64,000 bases of DNA, taken from assembly GCA_025403435.1 (NCBI GenBank), contig CM046345.1, forward strand, positions 14,079,930 through 14,143,929, read 5' to 3'. Under the pieces are notes generated by a model that saw only the letters and a program-made list of their open reading frames with translations, made no database searches and was not told the DNA's origin. This DNA is from Artocarpus heterophyllus. Lineage: Eukaryota > Streptophyta > Magnoliopsida > Rosales > Moraceae. This document shows, in pieces, positions 36,124 through 48,060 of this stretch. The position numbers were made by a program, and so were the translations under genes. How positions within the stretch are numbered: position 1 is the stretch's first letter; the number at the start of each line of letters is the position of its first letter.

Positions 36124-38770
36124 CACTATAAAAAATGATGCAAAACTTTTAGCGAAATTTGTTGTTGCCATGTATCCATTTTTTTTTTCAAGTTTTTAAA
36201 TTTTTAGCGACGACAAATTTAAATACGTCTTCGCTAAAACTTTTAAAGTATATAATTATGTCTTCGATTAATAGCAACGACAACGACAACTCCGTGTTAT
36301 CGCTGTAATTGTTTTAGCAATGACATGTTAACAAAGATTTGAACAGTTTAAGCGACAATTTTTGTAGTTGCTAAAAGTCTTGTTTTGTAACGCCCCTATA
36401 TGGGGGTTAACAGTTTTTAATGAGATAAAATAAAAATAAGAAATAAAAGTAAAACCTTAAAAATAAAGTTGCCCGGGGCTTAAATAAAAACTCTCAATAT
36501 CAAAAATAAAAATATAATCGACAAATAATCCACAGATTAATGTAGCACCTTAAATTTAATATTATAAACTGTCGTCATCATCATTTTAACCCTCAACGCA
36601 TTGTAATACAGTCACAGAAAGTAACAATTTATGCTTACATTATCATGAAGAACATTCTCAACAATTGAAGCAGTCACAATGTAATATAGCTACATCACTT
36701 CCTCAACTATTTTTCTCGTAGGCACCTCACACTTAATGAATCCTGGAAAGATAAAAATATAAGGGAATGAGCGACACTATGCTCAGTAGAGAAAACCATT
36801 ACTCACCTTTAGGTTTTTATCATTACCACATTAAAACCTGCATGGTTAGTAAGTTACATTATATTCCAGATTATGAGGTTTATTATGATCACATCTTATG
36901 GATACCATAGTTAATCATTACCAAGTTTCATAATTACACATTTATACAAATATTACCAATCATCATTGTTCTTAGGTATCCATGTTAAATAGAGTATCAC
37001 TCAACTCATCGAAACCCAATTGGGCGCACTTGATCACCCTATAAACATTCCAATGGTGTTCCGGTGAGGGGACATCAAGCCCCGAGTCCTCACCAAGTCG
37101 ATTCCTGTACAGTGTGTTTTGGGACTTTCAACCCAAGGAAGCGTCATCACCTTCCCCCTATTTTACCTTTTAGGGTATTCATGCCCAAGGACGTAACCGC
37201 CGCCCTCTTCATGTCTCACCATTTCTCTATATTAAATCATTAATAATAGAGTCAATTTTCCTAACCATGCTTCTCAATTTATAACATGTGTCAATTCATT
37301 ATGTTCCTCGCCGTACAATACAAGACGAGTTCATGTCATAGTTTCATATGTGATACTCATATAATATCAGTTCAACATAGATATATATATATATATATAT
37401 ATCTTGCGGTAAAACAATCAATTTTAATTCTATAAAAACCTCACAAAAGATGAGTAATAGAATCCCTACCTTTCAAGCTTATCAACAATCTTTTAATCCT
37501 GGAATCAATTAACGTTAGCTCCATACTCCCTTGATCCTAAGGCGTGCATAAGGACAATTAAAACTAAAGCACAACATACAACTACATTCATAAATAAATC
37601 ATGTATAAACCTATCTTACTAGTATGCCATTAAAGCTTTTATGTAAATCTCTTTTGAATACCACAGTAAACAATTTTTGTCTTAACACAATATAAAATGT
37701 GAACAAGTAATCTATATGTTTTAGTCCCTAATAAGATTCATCAATCACTCAGGATAATATTGGAAAAGTTGCAAGACATTAAAGAATTAGGTGGTGAGCA
37801 AAGATGGGTTCTTGGTTTAGGTTAGCAGCTGGTATACCATAACAAACTGGCAGATTTACTAGTTTCCAATCTGAAAATTGAATAATTCTTAGAAAATAAA
37901 ATACAACTCCGATTTAGGTTTATGATAGCTCGTTAGAAAGCTTAGGATGCTACTTTTCAAATATGCAAACCAATTCATAAAATTCATTTTAATTTAATCC
38001 CATAATTTCAAGAAATAGCCACTGCCCATAGAGGTATTACAAAGTTTACACTATAAATTTTCTGTCTAGGGCATATACACTTAGACTTTATACATATGCC
38101 CTAAAATAGCAACAAACATATACTTAGGTTTAAGAATGTAAATTTGAATAATCCTTTAGTATAAAAGAAAATTTATAAATGAAAGACTAAATTTGTTCAT
38201 AAGATTCTGACCTCAGATTATGGTTAGTTGAAAGCTTGAAATGGCTTCAAAACAGGTTCATTTACTTCGATATGACTGAAATTCTTGCTCAAATGGAGGT
38301 GATGGTGGCTGATTTTTATGCCTGCCTTGAAGAAGTTCTCTAAGTATTTTGCTTCAGCAAAGAAATGAGAAGAAGAGTGTGAAAACCGTGGAAGAGAAAG
38401 GAAGAAAAGATGAAGTCTTTGAAGAGAAGTGATAGAAACAATTATGGAAGAGACATTTTGAAGCATGTCACGAAAGAAATAAAGAAAATGAGGGTCAAGA
38501 GTAGTTGGAAAAGATATACTTATGTCTCATCTAAAGACTTTAACACACATAATGCCAATATGATATTTTTGAGATTTATTAGAAGTTCTAAGGCTTTTTA
38601 ATAAACATACTAAATAAATATAGGAGAATTTTAGAAAATTTAAAAATAGATAAAAATAAATATTATAAAATAAATTTAAATGAAACAATTTTTTTTTATA
38701 CACTAAAAATTAATTTAATTACCTTAATACCCGTTAGGAGAATAACGGGTGTCACATGTTTGTTGTAGTG
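36124..38770. mobile_element. CACTA-like element remnant, split by an insertion
   Basis: The left edge CACTATAAAAAATG and the right edge GTTGTAGTG fit CACTA termini. The inner left part has dispersed TTTTAGCGA, TAGCGACGACAAATTT and TTCGCTAAAACTTT words, the subterminal repeats usual in such elements. The element is interrupted at 36386-38756 by an LTR-like insertion; without it only about 270 bp remain. The 3-bp flanks (GGT, ATT) do not match, so the exact left end is uncertain. Confidence 0.45.
36386..38756 (+). mobile_element. solo-LTR-like insertion, 2371 bp, 5-bp target duplication
   Basis: The insertion starts TGTAACGCCCC and ends CGGGTGTCACA (TG...CA) and is flanked by direct repeats TGTTT (36381-36385 and 38757-38761), the signature of an LTR or solo LTR. 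There are no gag or pol domains inside and no second LTR adjoining, so a solo LTR left by recombination is the simplest reading. The long size suits LTRs of some Ty3/gypsy chromoviruses (for example Tekay/Del type), which is inference. Unusually, the terminal inverted match extends beyond TG/CA (TGTAACGCCC against TGTGACACCC). It contains an (AT)n tract at 37381-37402. Confidence 0.65.
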
Positions 38771-40827
38771 ATTCTGAATGTGTTGGCCTTTCATCATAGA
38801 TTTAATTACCCTCATGACAGGATATTTCCAGAATCCATCATGACTTTATGTGGAGAAGGTTAGAAGGAATTCGACAATTTTGTATTTCTTGCAAGTATTC
38901 TCACTTTGTAAAATTAGAAATGAATGTTATACATGTATGTACATTCTTAAACTATTTTTATTTGCTTATTTAGAACTTTATTTAATTTGTATATATATTT
39001 TTAAATTTTTTTATAGCTTTTGAAAATTTGCAAATGTAGAGAGCTTTTGAAAATGTGCAAACGTAGACCAAACGATAAAAACAAACATGTGCCTCATGTT
39101 CTCGACCGGATATGTCACGCTCTACGCATCCTATTATGCGATTTATTCGTTTGGTAAACCCAATATATACCGGTTGAACATATTACTAAGTGTTTAACAA
39201 CCATAGTTAGAACCATAAAAATAATTATTAAAATAATATAAAATTTTTATATATTATAATAAAATATAAAAAATTATTATAGCATAAAATTTTTATATAT
39301 TATAATATTTTATTTTGAATCATAAAATTGCTACGTAACAAGCTGTCAATCTGGTTGCAAAATATGCATGAAACTTGTCATCTCATTGCATCTTTATAGT
39401 ACACCGATCCTACCCTACAAGAAGGTACATTACTTTCTTATAAAATCAATTTTATGTTAGCATTAGATTTTTTTAATCAGAAACCACCATTTTTTTTTTT
39501 TAGGACAACAACATAAGAGGTATTAAACCATCCAATCTTTTGGACCCTTAAGTCAATATAAAAAGAGAGAAATAAAGAGAATAAATTTTTATGTCACTTC
39601 TAGTCCCCAATCTCCTAAACTTATTTTTTAACAAAAGAGAAAATTAGGTGCATGTAATAACTTTTATGGGTCTTTCTCGGGTTATTTTTACTCATGTTGC
39701 ATGCTTTCAAACCATTAAATTTAATCAAAATCACATTTTTTTAGAAAATTGAAAAATAAATACCTATTAATAGGTTACTTTTTCAATACCTACTGAAGAG
39801 ATCTTCAACTTTCACATATCTCAAGATTATACCATAATTTATTTGTTTGAATTTATCATATCTTATTAATCTTTGATTGTTCTATTTGTACAGTACAAAC
39901 TCAAAACTTCAATAACTATAAATCCAAGAGTCCTTTTAGAAGAAATTACACAAACCGTCTTCCTTAGGTATAAAAATGTCTACTTTTTCAAAATATAAAA
40001 CATGTGTTATCGGTTATATATATATATATATATATATTGTATATTTAGGGCATATTCTTTATATTTTGAGCACAATATTATTAGAATATTCCTTTTAGTT
40101 GGCCTTTTATTTTTACATGCACATTAATGTTGAAATCAAATTTTTATTTTTCTTTGTCTGACGTCCACTTACAATTTAAAGATTCAAAAGTATTTTCTAG
40201 ACTCATTTTTCCCTTTCATTCTCTCTTCGTTCACTTCTCTTTGTGAGTCAAGTAACTGAGCACATTATAATTTTTATTTAGATTCATTGCCGTTGCATCA
40301 TTTTTCATTACTTTTTTTTTTTCATATCTTTTTTTTTATATATATATATATATATATTTTTTACATAGGGTTACCTTTTTTCATTGTCATTCTTTTTCCC
40401 ATTTACTTTTCTGTTTTATTTTTTTGTATTTTTCTGGCTTCATAGTTTATGAACATAACTATTTGCTTCTATTATACTTTATTATTAGTGTCTTTCTATT
40501 TTATATTGTTTGTTTGGTGTCATTTTACTTTTACATATTACATATGTTTTATTATGATAACTTTTGACATATTTATTTGTTTCAAATTCCCATTTTTAAA
40601 TTTCAAGGTCTGATTTCATTATACAATGTAATAAGTATTGGCTCTCTATTTTATTTCATTATTAATTGTTTTTATTTCTTGATTGTTCACAATAGAAACT
40701 GAATATTTGTTTTTTTTTTCATTATGCTTTTTTATTTAAAATATTTATTATTATTTTTATTTGCTTCATGCTATATTTTTGTAATAAAATAATTAACATT
40801 AAACAATGACATTTTCAGATTCACCCT
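38771..40827. other. AT-rich intergenic DNA with a worn family A MITE and TA tracts
   Basis: About 39188-39345 has GTTAGAACCAT plus AT-rich inverted segments resembling a decayed family A MITE. (TA)n tracts occur at 40015-40038 and about 40338-40358. No gene is supported. Confidence 0.45.
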
Positions 40828-40979
40828 GTTTCGTATTATTTTAAGAGTTTTTAGAAATATTTTTACATGTTTTTTGAGGCAAAAATTTTAAAAACACTCT
40901 CAATACAATTCTAAAAAAATTCTCATTTTTTAAAATAAAACTATTTTCACCTATTTTAAAAACACTACCAAATGAAACC
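40828..40979. repeat. MITE family C copy
   Basis: Its interior is nearly the same as the element at 4111-4264 (AAAAACACTCTCAATACAAT; TAAAATAAAACTATTTTCAC). Ends are GTTTCGTATT and ACCAAATGAAAC, less preserved than the other copy. Confidence 0.65.
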
Positions 40980-41180
40980 AAGATATTCTATTTTGATAGT
41001 TATAGATTTTTTTTTTTTTTTAATTCCTCAACCCTCCGGCAAAAACCTTGGGCCAATAGCCGAGTTTAGAAGATGATGTAAATTTGATTTGGTGTTGACA
41101 GTGCACATCCACACTGTTTATATATCAATGTAGACACAACACAAGACATAAGACCATTTTAAGTAGGGCATTACTATACA

Positions 41181-41316
41181 TCCCGACTAGGCTGTGGCCC
41201 GGCCCTCTCAGTGGGGTGGGTGGGCCCCACAATAGGCCCCATCCAGTGGGCCCCACAATAGGACCCACCGAGTGGGCCCTACCCCATTGAGAGGGCCGGG
41301 CCACAGCCCAGTGGGA
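41181..41316. mobile_element. GC-rich palindromic MITE, 136 bp
   Basis: The left arm TCCCGACTAGGCTGTGGCCC continues through GGCCCTCTCAGTGGGGT; the right arm is its inverse with about three mismatches over 36-37 bp. Between them TGGGCCCCACAATAGG occurs in repeated form (three partial units). It stands out sharply against AT-rich flanks. A strong hairpin is expected in DNA or RNA. No target duplication could be fixed. Confidence 0.7.
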
Positions 41317-41829
41317 AAAAAAAAGGTTTTCCTTCTGAGTATGATCTTTTGGAATGGAATAAACTTTTTTTTGAATTCTTCAACCAAAAAAGAGAAAAAA
41401 AAAAACTAAAAAAAAAGGAAAAGAAAACGACATCAATAATCAAAGACTGTTACAATTCATCCCAACTGGCGTGCGCAATTACGACCCAATTATGCTCACA
41501 TCAAAGTAAAGCATACTTTTTTTTTTGCTATTTATTATTATTGTCTTCGTCGTCTTAGTTCCTTCTTTTTTTTGGATTTTTGTTTTTATTTCTATTTATT
41601 ATTTTTCTTACTTTTCAATTTTGACTGCTTTGGTTTAACTCTAATTTTCTGTCTAATTAAGCGCTTGACATTTTTTTTATTATTATTTTTTTGACGGGAA
41701 GAGGGTGACAATCTTGACAATACTCTTCCGTGAGTCAAATGATTAATTGCATGGAACCAAAAAAAAATTAAAGTTGTGAGAAATAGTTTTCTGTGAAATT
41801 TTCTATCTGAATTCAATTTTTTCTCTTCT
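41317..41829. other. T-rich intergenic DNA, nothing recognised
   Basis: Homopolymer-rich DNA; frames here are compositionally biased and lack domains. Confidence 0.4.
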
Positions 41830-41992
41830 GCTTCGTTTGATTACCTAGTTAGAACTAATAAGTTTCAACTACTACAGTGTAAAGCTCTTATATATTACAG
41901 TGTACAATAAACGTTTGCTACATTATAAAGTTTTTACATGCTACACTGGTTTGGTTCCAACTTATAGTTTCAACCATATTCACAAACACTCT
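41830..41992. repeat. MITE family A copy
   Basis: Left CTTCGTTTGATTACCTAGTT, two direct modules (AAAGCTCTTATATATTACAG, AAAGTTTTTACATGCTACAC), right CATATTCACAAACACTC. Confidence 0.75.
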
Positions 41993-42671
41993 AATGTAGA
42001 AAAATCAAACGTTTGAAGAAAAATCTAATCCCCGTCATCTTTCCTTTTTTTTTTTTTTTAAAGAATTTGTAATCGTCATCCTTTTCTTATTTCCCCTAAG
42101 GGTAAGAGGTGATGCTTTTGTTAAAAAACCAAATGAGTTAACACAAAGGGAGAAAGTAATGTGGTAAGTCATCTTTTCACCTTCCATTCTTCAACAAATT
42201 CCGAACATGTTTTGAAAGGAAAATAATATTGTGTAGAATGAAAATGTAAATAAAACACCAATCTATATCTACACAACTTCCTGTAATAGAAAAACAGGAC
42301 TCATAATTAATTCTATATGTAAACTCGGAGCACATACACGACTCTTTAATAAAATATCTAGTCAACCAAATACAAAAAAAAAAAAAAAAAAGCCAAGCAA
42401 AATATCTAGCAGGCCAAAAAACAACCAATATTATAAAACAAAACAAACACAGAAACAAAGCAGTAATTAAAGACTATTATCATTACAAACTTAAATCAAA
42501 CCAAACAGATTAAGGGGAAAGAAAAAGCACAGACGGCAACGACAAGGTTGAAACCTATAAAACAAAAAGGGACTTGTGTTCTAATTCTTGACCATGTTCT
42601 TAAAATTATCTAGTATTGGTCATTTTTCTGCTTGCCATTCTTTTCTAAATCTGAACATTTGTCTTAAATCT

Positions 42672-42794
42672 TAGAGCTCGTTTGTTTCGTGGTTCGAATC
42701 ACTGTTCGAATTATTTTGCTACAGTATTTTCTCTCACAAAAATTTAAATATTTATTCAAATACTCTATTCAAATACTCGAACCAAACGGGCCCT
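42672..42794. repeat. MITE family B copy
   Basis: AGAGCTCGTTTGTTTCGTGG at the left, CTCGAACCAAACGGGCCCT at the right, with the shared ATTCAAATACTCTATTCAAA core. The GTTCGAA words are inverted between the halves. Confidence 0.8.
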
Positions 42795-44463
42795 AATTCA
42801 TCTTGATTTTCGATATTTTTTTTTCAAATCAATGGAAGTAACTAACACAAGTGATTTTTTCTTGCCATTCTTCTCGAAATCCCAAATATTCATTCATTTT
42901 CCTTTTCAAATGCTTTCTATTTTTTAAACTAATAAAAGTAACCAATACTGGTCATTTATTTTGTGGATCTGACACTGATTATGCTCAAATCCTAACCGAT
43001 AAGAGAATTTTAAATTTGACTCTTTGAAGAATGGTGGTATCCTTGTTGAGCCGTTAAATTTATAATGACTTTAATTACATTCACTTGATTGCTTAATACA
43101 AAAAAAGTATAGTAAATGTAGTAACAAAATTATCATGATCTATCAAGATCGTTCATGTCAAAACATTGAGAAGAATCATGCTGAATTGCAGAAGCGTACC
43201 TTGATTCATAATTCTTGATCGTTGTGGGTAATTGTCTTCTAATTCAATACGTATTCCTTGAAAACTTTTCTGATGATGGGATTTCAGATAAGCATGAATT
43301 TCTTTAGAACTTTTTGAATGAATGATACATATGAAATTGGGGACCATAACTAGAATAAATAACTTTGTTTAGTTATTTTAATGTATTTTCAGTTTTGTCC
43401 ATCATAAAATCTGAAAATTACAAATTGGTATCTGCACATATAATTATAATAATAATAACCCATACATGATTAATACCCAAAAAAGCCTTTTAATTTTATC
43501 TTAATTATATCACTTTAATTTAAGCTTTACTTTAAGATAACATTAAATAACACACTTAATTACATATGTAGGCCCACATGAAAATTATTTTCCAACAATA
43601 AACAAATAAACTTTAAGATTTAAACAAAATTTTTAAAAATTGTAAATTCTTTCTCGCTCTAGCCTAAGTTTCATCTTCCTCTTTGCTCGCAATCCTTGCA
43701 TAGCCATTGCTCTCTTATATTGTCTTTTTCCAACTAAGTAAGTGATCTACACGTGATTTAAACCATTAACGTTGCAATAGACTCAGGAGAAATTTGTATC
43801 ATTTTAAGCTGTATGAAGTAAAATTGGACAAGGCCTATTATAGAGGGGCCAAATTTAAATTTTTCCCAAACATTTATTACCTTTTCTAATGCCTACTTCT
43901 CCTAGCCTTAGTTTTCATTTTTTTTTTCCAAATTCAAAGAGACTAACTCTAATTGTACTCTTTTATTATTATTATTTTTTTATTTTACTTGACGGTAAAA
44001 GCAACAGGACCAACCATTCTTCTCTAAATGTCAAACGTTTTACTTTTTCAAATTATCTTTTGTAGATTCACCTCAATTTCAAACTATTTGTTTTTTCTTT
44101 TCGGACTCAATCCCTGTTCTGTCAAGTGGTCCGTGATCTTAACTCAAGGAAAACCGCCATGAATGAAAATGACGTCAAAGAGATTTTTTTAAAAATATAA
44201 ACCTTTTTTTGAACGGAAAATAAATAAACTTCTTTAAATAGTTTCAGAGTTTGTGTTTTTGTTTTAATAAAAAAAAGAGTTCATGCTAACAATTCAAATT
44301 TACTTAATTTTCTTTCACTTTAAATCTAATGGTCTATATTTAATGCAAGTGGGTTTTATTTATTTATTTTAACTTTTTATTCTAAATCTCGTGTCTCACA
44401 TCTCAATTTTTACAGCTCTACAGCAAGCTATTAGCATTTCTACGAAAACCAAACCAATTAAAG
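42795..44463. other. intergenic, nothing recognised
   Basis: AT-rich DNA without supported genes or clear repeats. Confidence 0.4.
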
Positions 44464-44628
44464 GGATGTTTGGCCGTTGTGTTTTAGATCACTTTTTCAA
44501 TTATGAACAGTATAGAGCTCTTACATGCTATAACAATAAAAAAAAAAATCGCTACAGTGTAAAGCTCTTATATGCTACAATAAAAACAGTTCTAACAAAT
44601 AGTTCTAATCACTCTACCAAACACCTTA
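44464..44628. repeat. MITE family A copy
   Basis: GGGATGTTTGGCCGTTGTG at the left, modules GAGCTCTTACATGCTATAAC and AAAGCTCTTATATGCTACAA, and CACTCTACCAAACACC at the right. Confidence 0.8.
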
Positions 44629-45102
44629 CCTTATAAGAAGTAATTAATGTCTGCACATTTTTTCTTGTAATTGCTTGCCAAATTTTGATGCCAGCTCCTC
44701 AACATCAGTCATCAATCACATGCCCTTTTTTTGTGAGAAAGCTTTCTAGGTATTTCCAGCTGGCTAATGTGGCCCACATTAATATAAGGTGCTAGCTAAT
44801 TAATGCACATAATATATACAAGAAGATGCCATATATTTTAAGAAGAAAAAACATTTAATCCTGTTTAGCAAAAAAACAAGATGGCCCTTTAGAGTAATAA
44901 AAATATTTGATTTAATGTGGATACTCTTTTTTTTTTTCTTTTAAATTTGACCAATTCTAGCAAGCATGATGGATATTTTGTGCTTTCAATCCTCTAGGTT
45001 TATATCTTAGCAGTGTTCTGCAGAGTCTTTTTGCTAATATTGGTTTTTTCAATCTAGATCGGTCGGATTTTTATTGATTGTAAAGGGTTTTTATTTAATT
45101 AA
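44629..45102. other. intergenic, nothing recognised
   Basis: No gene or repeat supported. Confidence 0.4.
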
Positions 45103-45267
45103 CCGCTGTTTGGATGAGTGGTTTCCACCACTTTTTCAGTTATAAACAGTATAAAGCTTACATATGTTACAATAACAATAAAAAAAAATTGCTATAGTGT
45201 AAAGCTCTCACATGTTACAGTAAAAATGGTTCTAACCAACGGTTTCCACCGTCCTTCTAAACACAGT
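45103..45267. repeat. MITE family A copy
   Basis: Left CGCTGTTTGGATGAGTGG, modules AAAGCTTACATATGTTACAA and AAAGCTCTCACATGTTACAG, right CGTCCTTCTAAACACAG. Confidence 0.8.
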
Positions 45268-45598
45268 TTAAATATAACACATCCGAACTTGATACGCATC
45301 TATTGTCATTTAAATTTACGAGTTGAACCAATTATTTTTCGAGATAGTTTTCTCTTAGTTTGAGGCCGTACAAGTCTATGTTGATATTTATACTGTCATG
45401 GTTTGGGATACGTTTTAAAAATGCGGGGTTGGATTTGCACGTTTTGTAAAAATATAGAGAATATTTTGATGCTTCTTTCACGTTCCCTTTAGTAAGGAAT
45501 CTTTTTTTTAATGGACGGTGTTTCTTAAGAAGTTGATGTTTTGGACGACAACAGGAGATTCCCAGAAAAATATTAGACAAGACAAACGAACACATTAT

Positions 45599-45721
45599 TG
45601 GTCCGTTTGTTTCGATACTCGAATCATGGTTCGAATCATTTTATTACAGTATTTTCTCTCACAAAAATTTAAATCTTTATTCAAATATTCTATTCAAATA
45701 CTCGAACCAAACAAATACTTT
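45599..45721. repeat. MITE family B copy
   Basis: TGGTCCGTTTGTTTCGATAC at the left and CTCGAACCAAACAAATAC at the right, with the family core. Confidence 0.8.
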
Positions 45722-45956
45722 TAAAATCCTATCCAAAATATGGTGCTTTCCAGAAAGAGGAACGCGACAGTAGAGTAGAATCAGGGGAAAAGGAAGGGGG
45801 GCGGGGGGACAAATTACAAGGGTAGTTTTTTTTATTTTTATTTTTTGCTGACTAAATCACAAGAGTAGTTTTGAAATTCAATTTTCCGATTTTGACATAA
45901 AGAATCTTCTTTTCAGACATTACTGAATGACATCACATACGTCACATTTTTACTAT

Positions 45957-46079
45957 GAGTGTGTTTGTTTAGGTGTTTAAATCACTGTTCGAATCATTTT
46001 GCTACAGTAATTTCTCTTATAAAAATTTAAATCTTCATGCAAATACTCTATTCAAATACTCGTACCAAACGCATCCTAT
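45957..46079. repeat. MITE family B copy
   Basis: GAGTGTGTTTGTTTAGGTG at the left and CTCGTACCAAACGCATCCT at the right, only about 240 bp from the previous family B copy and in the same orientation. Confidence 0.8.
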
Positions 46080-46248
46080 TAGTTTTAAATAGGAAAAAAT
46101 GTACTATAAGTCAAGGCGATGCAAAGAACAATTCCGATCGGCTTGGTCTCAAAATACAGGAACACACAACCGTGATAAATAACTTATTCTGCGAGTAAAT
46201 TCAAATGAAATGCTCAAGCTAAAGTCAAGACAAAAAAGTGTGTATTTA

Positions 46249-46397
46249 CAGGGTGTTTGTAAAAAAGTTAGAATTGAAAGTTAAAATTAAAAATATAGTA
46301 ACATGTAAGAGCTTTATATTATAATATACTTTTATTTTCTTGTAGCACGTGATAGCTTTATAATATTTGAATTTGAAATAAGTTTGCCACACCCTTT
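46249..46397. repeat. MITE family A copy
   Basis: CAGGGTGTTTGTAAAAAAGTT at the left, reverse-sense modules GTAACATGTAAGAGCTTTAT and GTAGCACGTGATAGCTTTAT, and AGTTTGCCACACCCT at the right. Confidence 0.7.
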
Positions 46398-46732
46398 AAG
46401 ATTCAATACTAGACATCCGAGTAGATACACTAAATACAGAGCATACACAATTTCAATAGATCCTCTACAATTGAAAAAACTTCAATAAATCAAATCAAGA
46501 GTCTCGTAATTCCAAGGGTACACAAAACACTGCCAAAAAAAATTAAATCTTACAGACTAAAACACGTGTCATTAGTTTGAGGTCCAAACCACCGTTTTTA
46601 TGAACTTAAATACAAAAGAAAGAAGAAGAAGACTCCTAAGCACACAACTGTCAAAGCCTCCAGCAACTAGATAAAAGCTGCAAGGAATATCAAGAATAAT
46701 AGCAGACTCTGGGAGACACAGGATGATGCTAA

Positions 46733-47829
46733 GGGAGCATTTGGCATACAGCAATTTTGAAGGTTAGAATAAGAATCTATAAAATTTTTAAGAATTATAA
46801 TTTTTAGACTCTTAAAAAATTTAATCTTATAGGATTTACTTTACCTTATTTTAGAGTAGTCTGAATCCCACTTAACATGAAAATATTTATATTCCCAAAA
46901 ATTCTATAACCATGAGAATCTCACCCTCTCTTTTTTGATGATGTTAAATAATATAATACAATAAAATATAATACATTAAATTTAATGTAATGTAATATAT
47001 TATAAGTTATTAAATATTTATAATATTACTATAACTTAATATTATTATTTAATATTAATATTAAGATAAAATAATAATAATATAATATCAAGAGTTATAT
47101 TTTTATTATTATTTATATTCACATAAATATATTATATATGCAATGTTTTAATAGTAATATATTATTATTAAATAATAATAATAGTATTATTATTATAAAT
47201 TAATATTGAAATCTAATAAATATAATATTATATTAATATAAAATAATAATTTGATAATAAGGAAAATAATAACGTTATAAATAATAATAATTCTATTATT
47301 ATTATAAATTAATGTTATTATATAATATTAATAAAAATATTATATTAATATAAAATTACAATAATTTGATAATAAGGATAATAATAACATGACAATAACA
47401 ATAAAAATATAATAGTATAATATTAATATGAACAATATAATATTATATTCATATTAATATATTATATATTATGTACAATATTTTATTATTAAATAATAAT
47501 ATTATGATTACAAGTCGATAGTTTTGTATAATATAAGTATATATATTTTGATGATATAAAAGAGTAATAATTTTGCAATTGTAACCAAATAAAAATATTA
47601 AGACAATACATAAGTGATAAAAGAAATATTCTTTAAAAGATAATACAACAATTTATTTTTGTTGACTTCTATGTATAACCAAACATGATAATATATTATT
47701 CTTAAGAATCTAAAAGAAGATTCATGTATACAATCAAATGTGATAATACTAGTTTCCTAGGCATTATATTGTCTACTATCATTTTCCAGAAATACGATTC
47801 CTATTGATTATTGTATACCAAACGCACCA
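46733..47829. mobile_element. AT-rich Harbinger/Tourist-like element, second copy
   Basis: GGGAGCATTTGGCATACAGC at the left and the inverse of GGTGCGTTTGGTATACAATA at the right are diverged versions of the termini at 523 and 1755. TAA flanks both sides (46730-46732, 47830-47832). The interior is again ATAATAATA-type A/T DNA without an ORF. Confidence 0.75.
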
Positions 47830-47839
47830 TAAATGCAAC

Positions 47840-48060
47840 ACAAATAGCAAGGCCCATGTGCCAATGCCGCCGCCGAAAGACGATACCACCACCACCACAC
47901 AGATAAAAAATTCTAAAAGATCTCAACCTGTAGACGTTAGATGCACAAGGAATAGAACATCTACATTGTCGGTCTCCATACTTCAACCCGCCGCCGTCTA
48001 TTTGCCCCGATGAAGGCACCTCGCCGCACACCGCGTCGTACTTCAACCAAGTTTCATGCT
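47840..48060 (-). other. GC-richer block with an 81-residue minus-strand frame, unknown
   Basis: Just outside the TIR element, a frame on the minus strand (48046 to 47801) includes CGEVPSSGQIDGGGLKYGD and runs to the element edge. Base composition is less AT-rich than its surroundings, so it may be a remnant exon, but I do not recognise the family and see no splice context. Confidence 0.2.

Noticed and set aside
36386..38756. Possible gene in the 2.37-kb insertion (for example the frame at 38410-38601)
   Set aside because: Frames are short, lack domains, and the whole block has solo-LTR boundaries.
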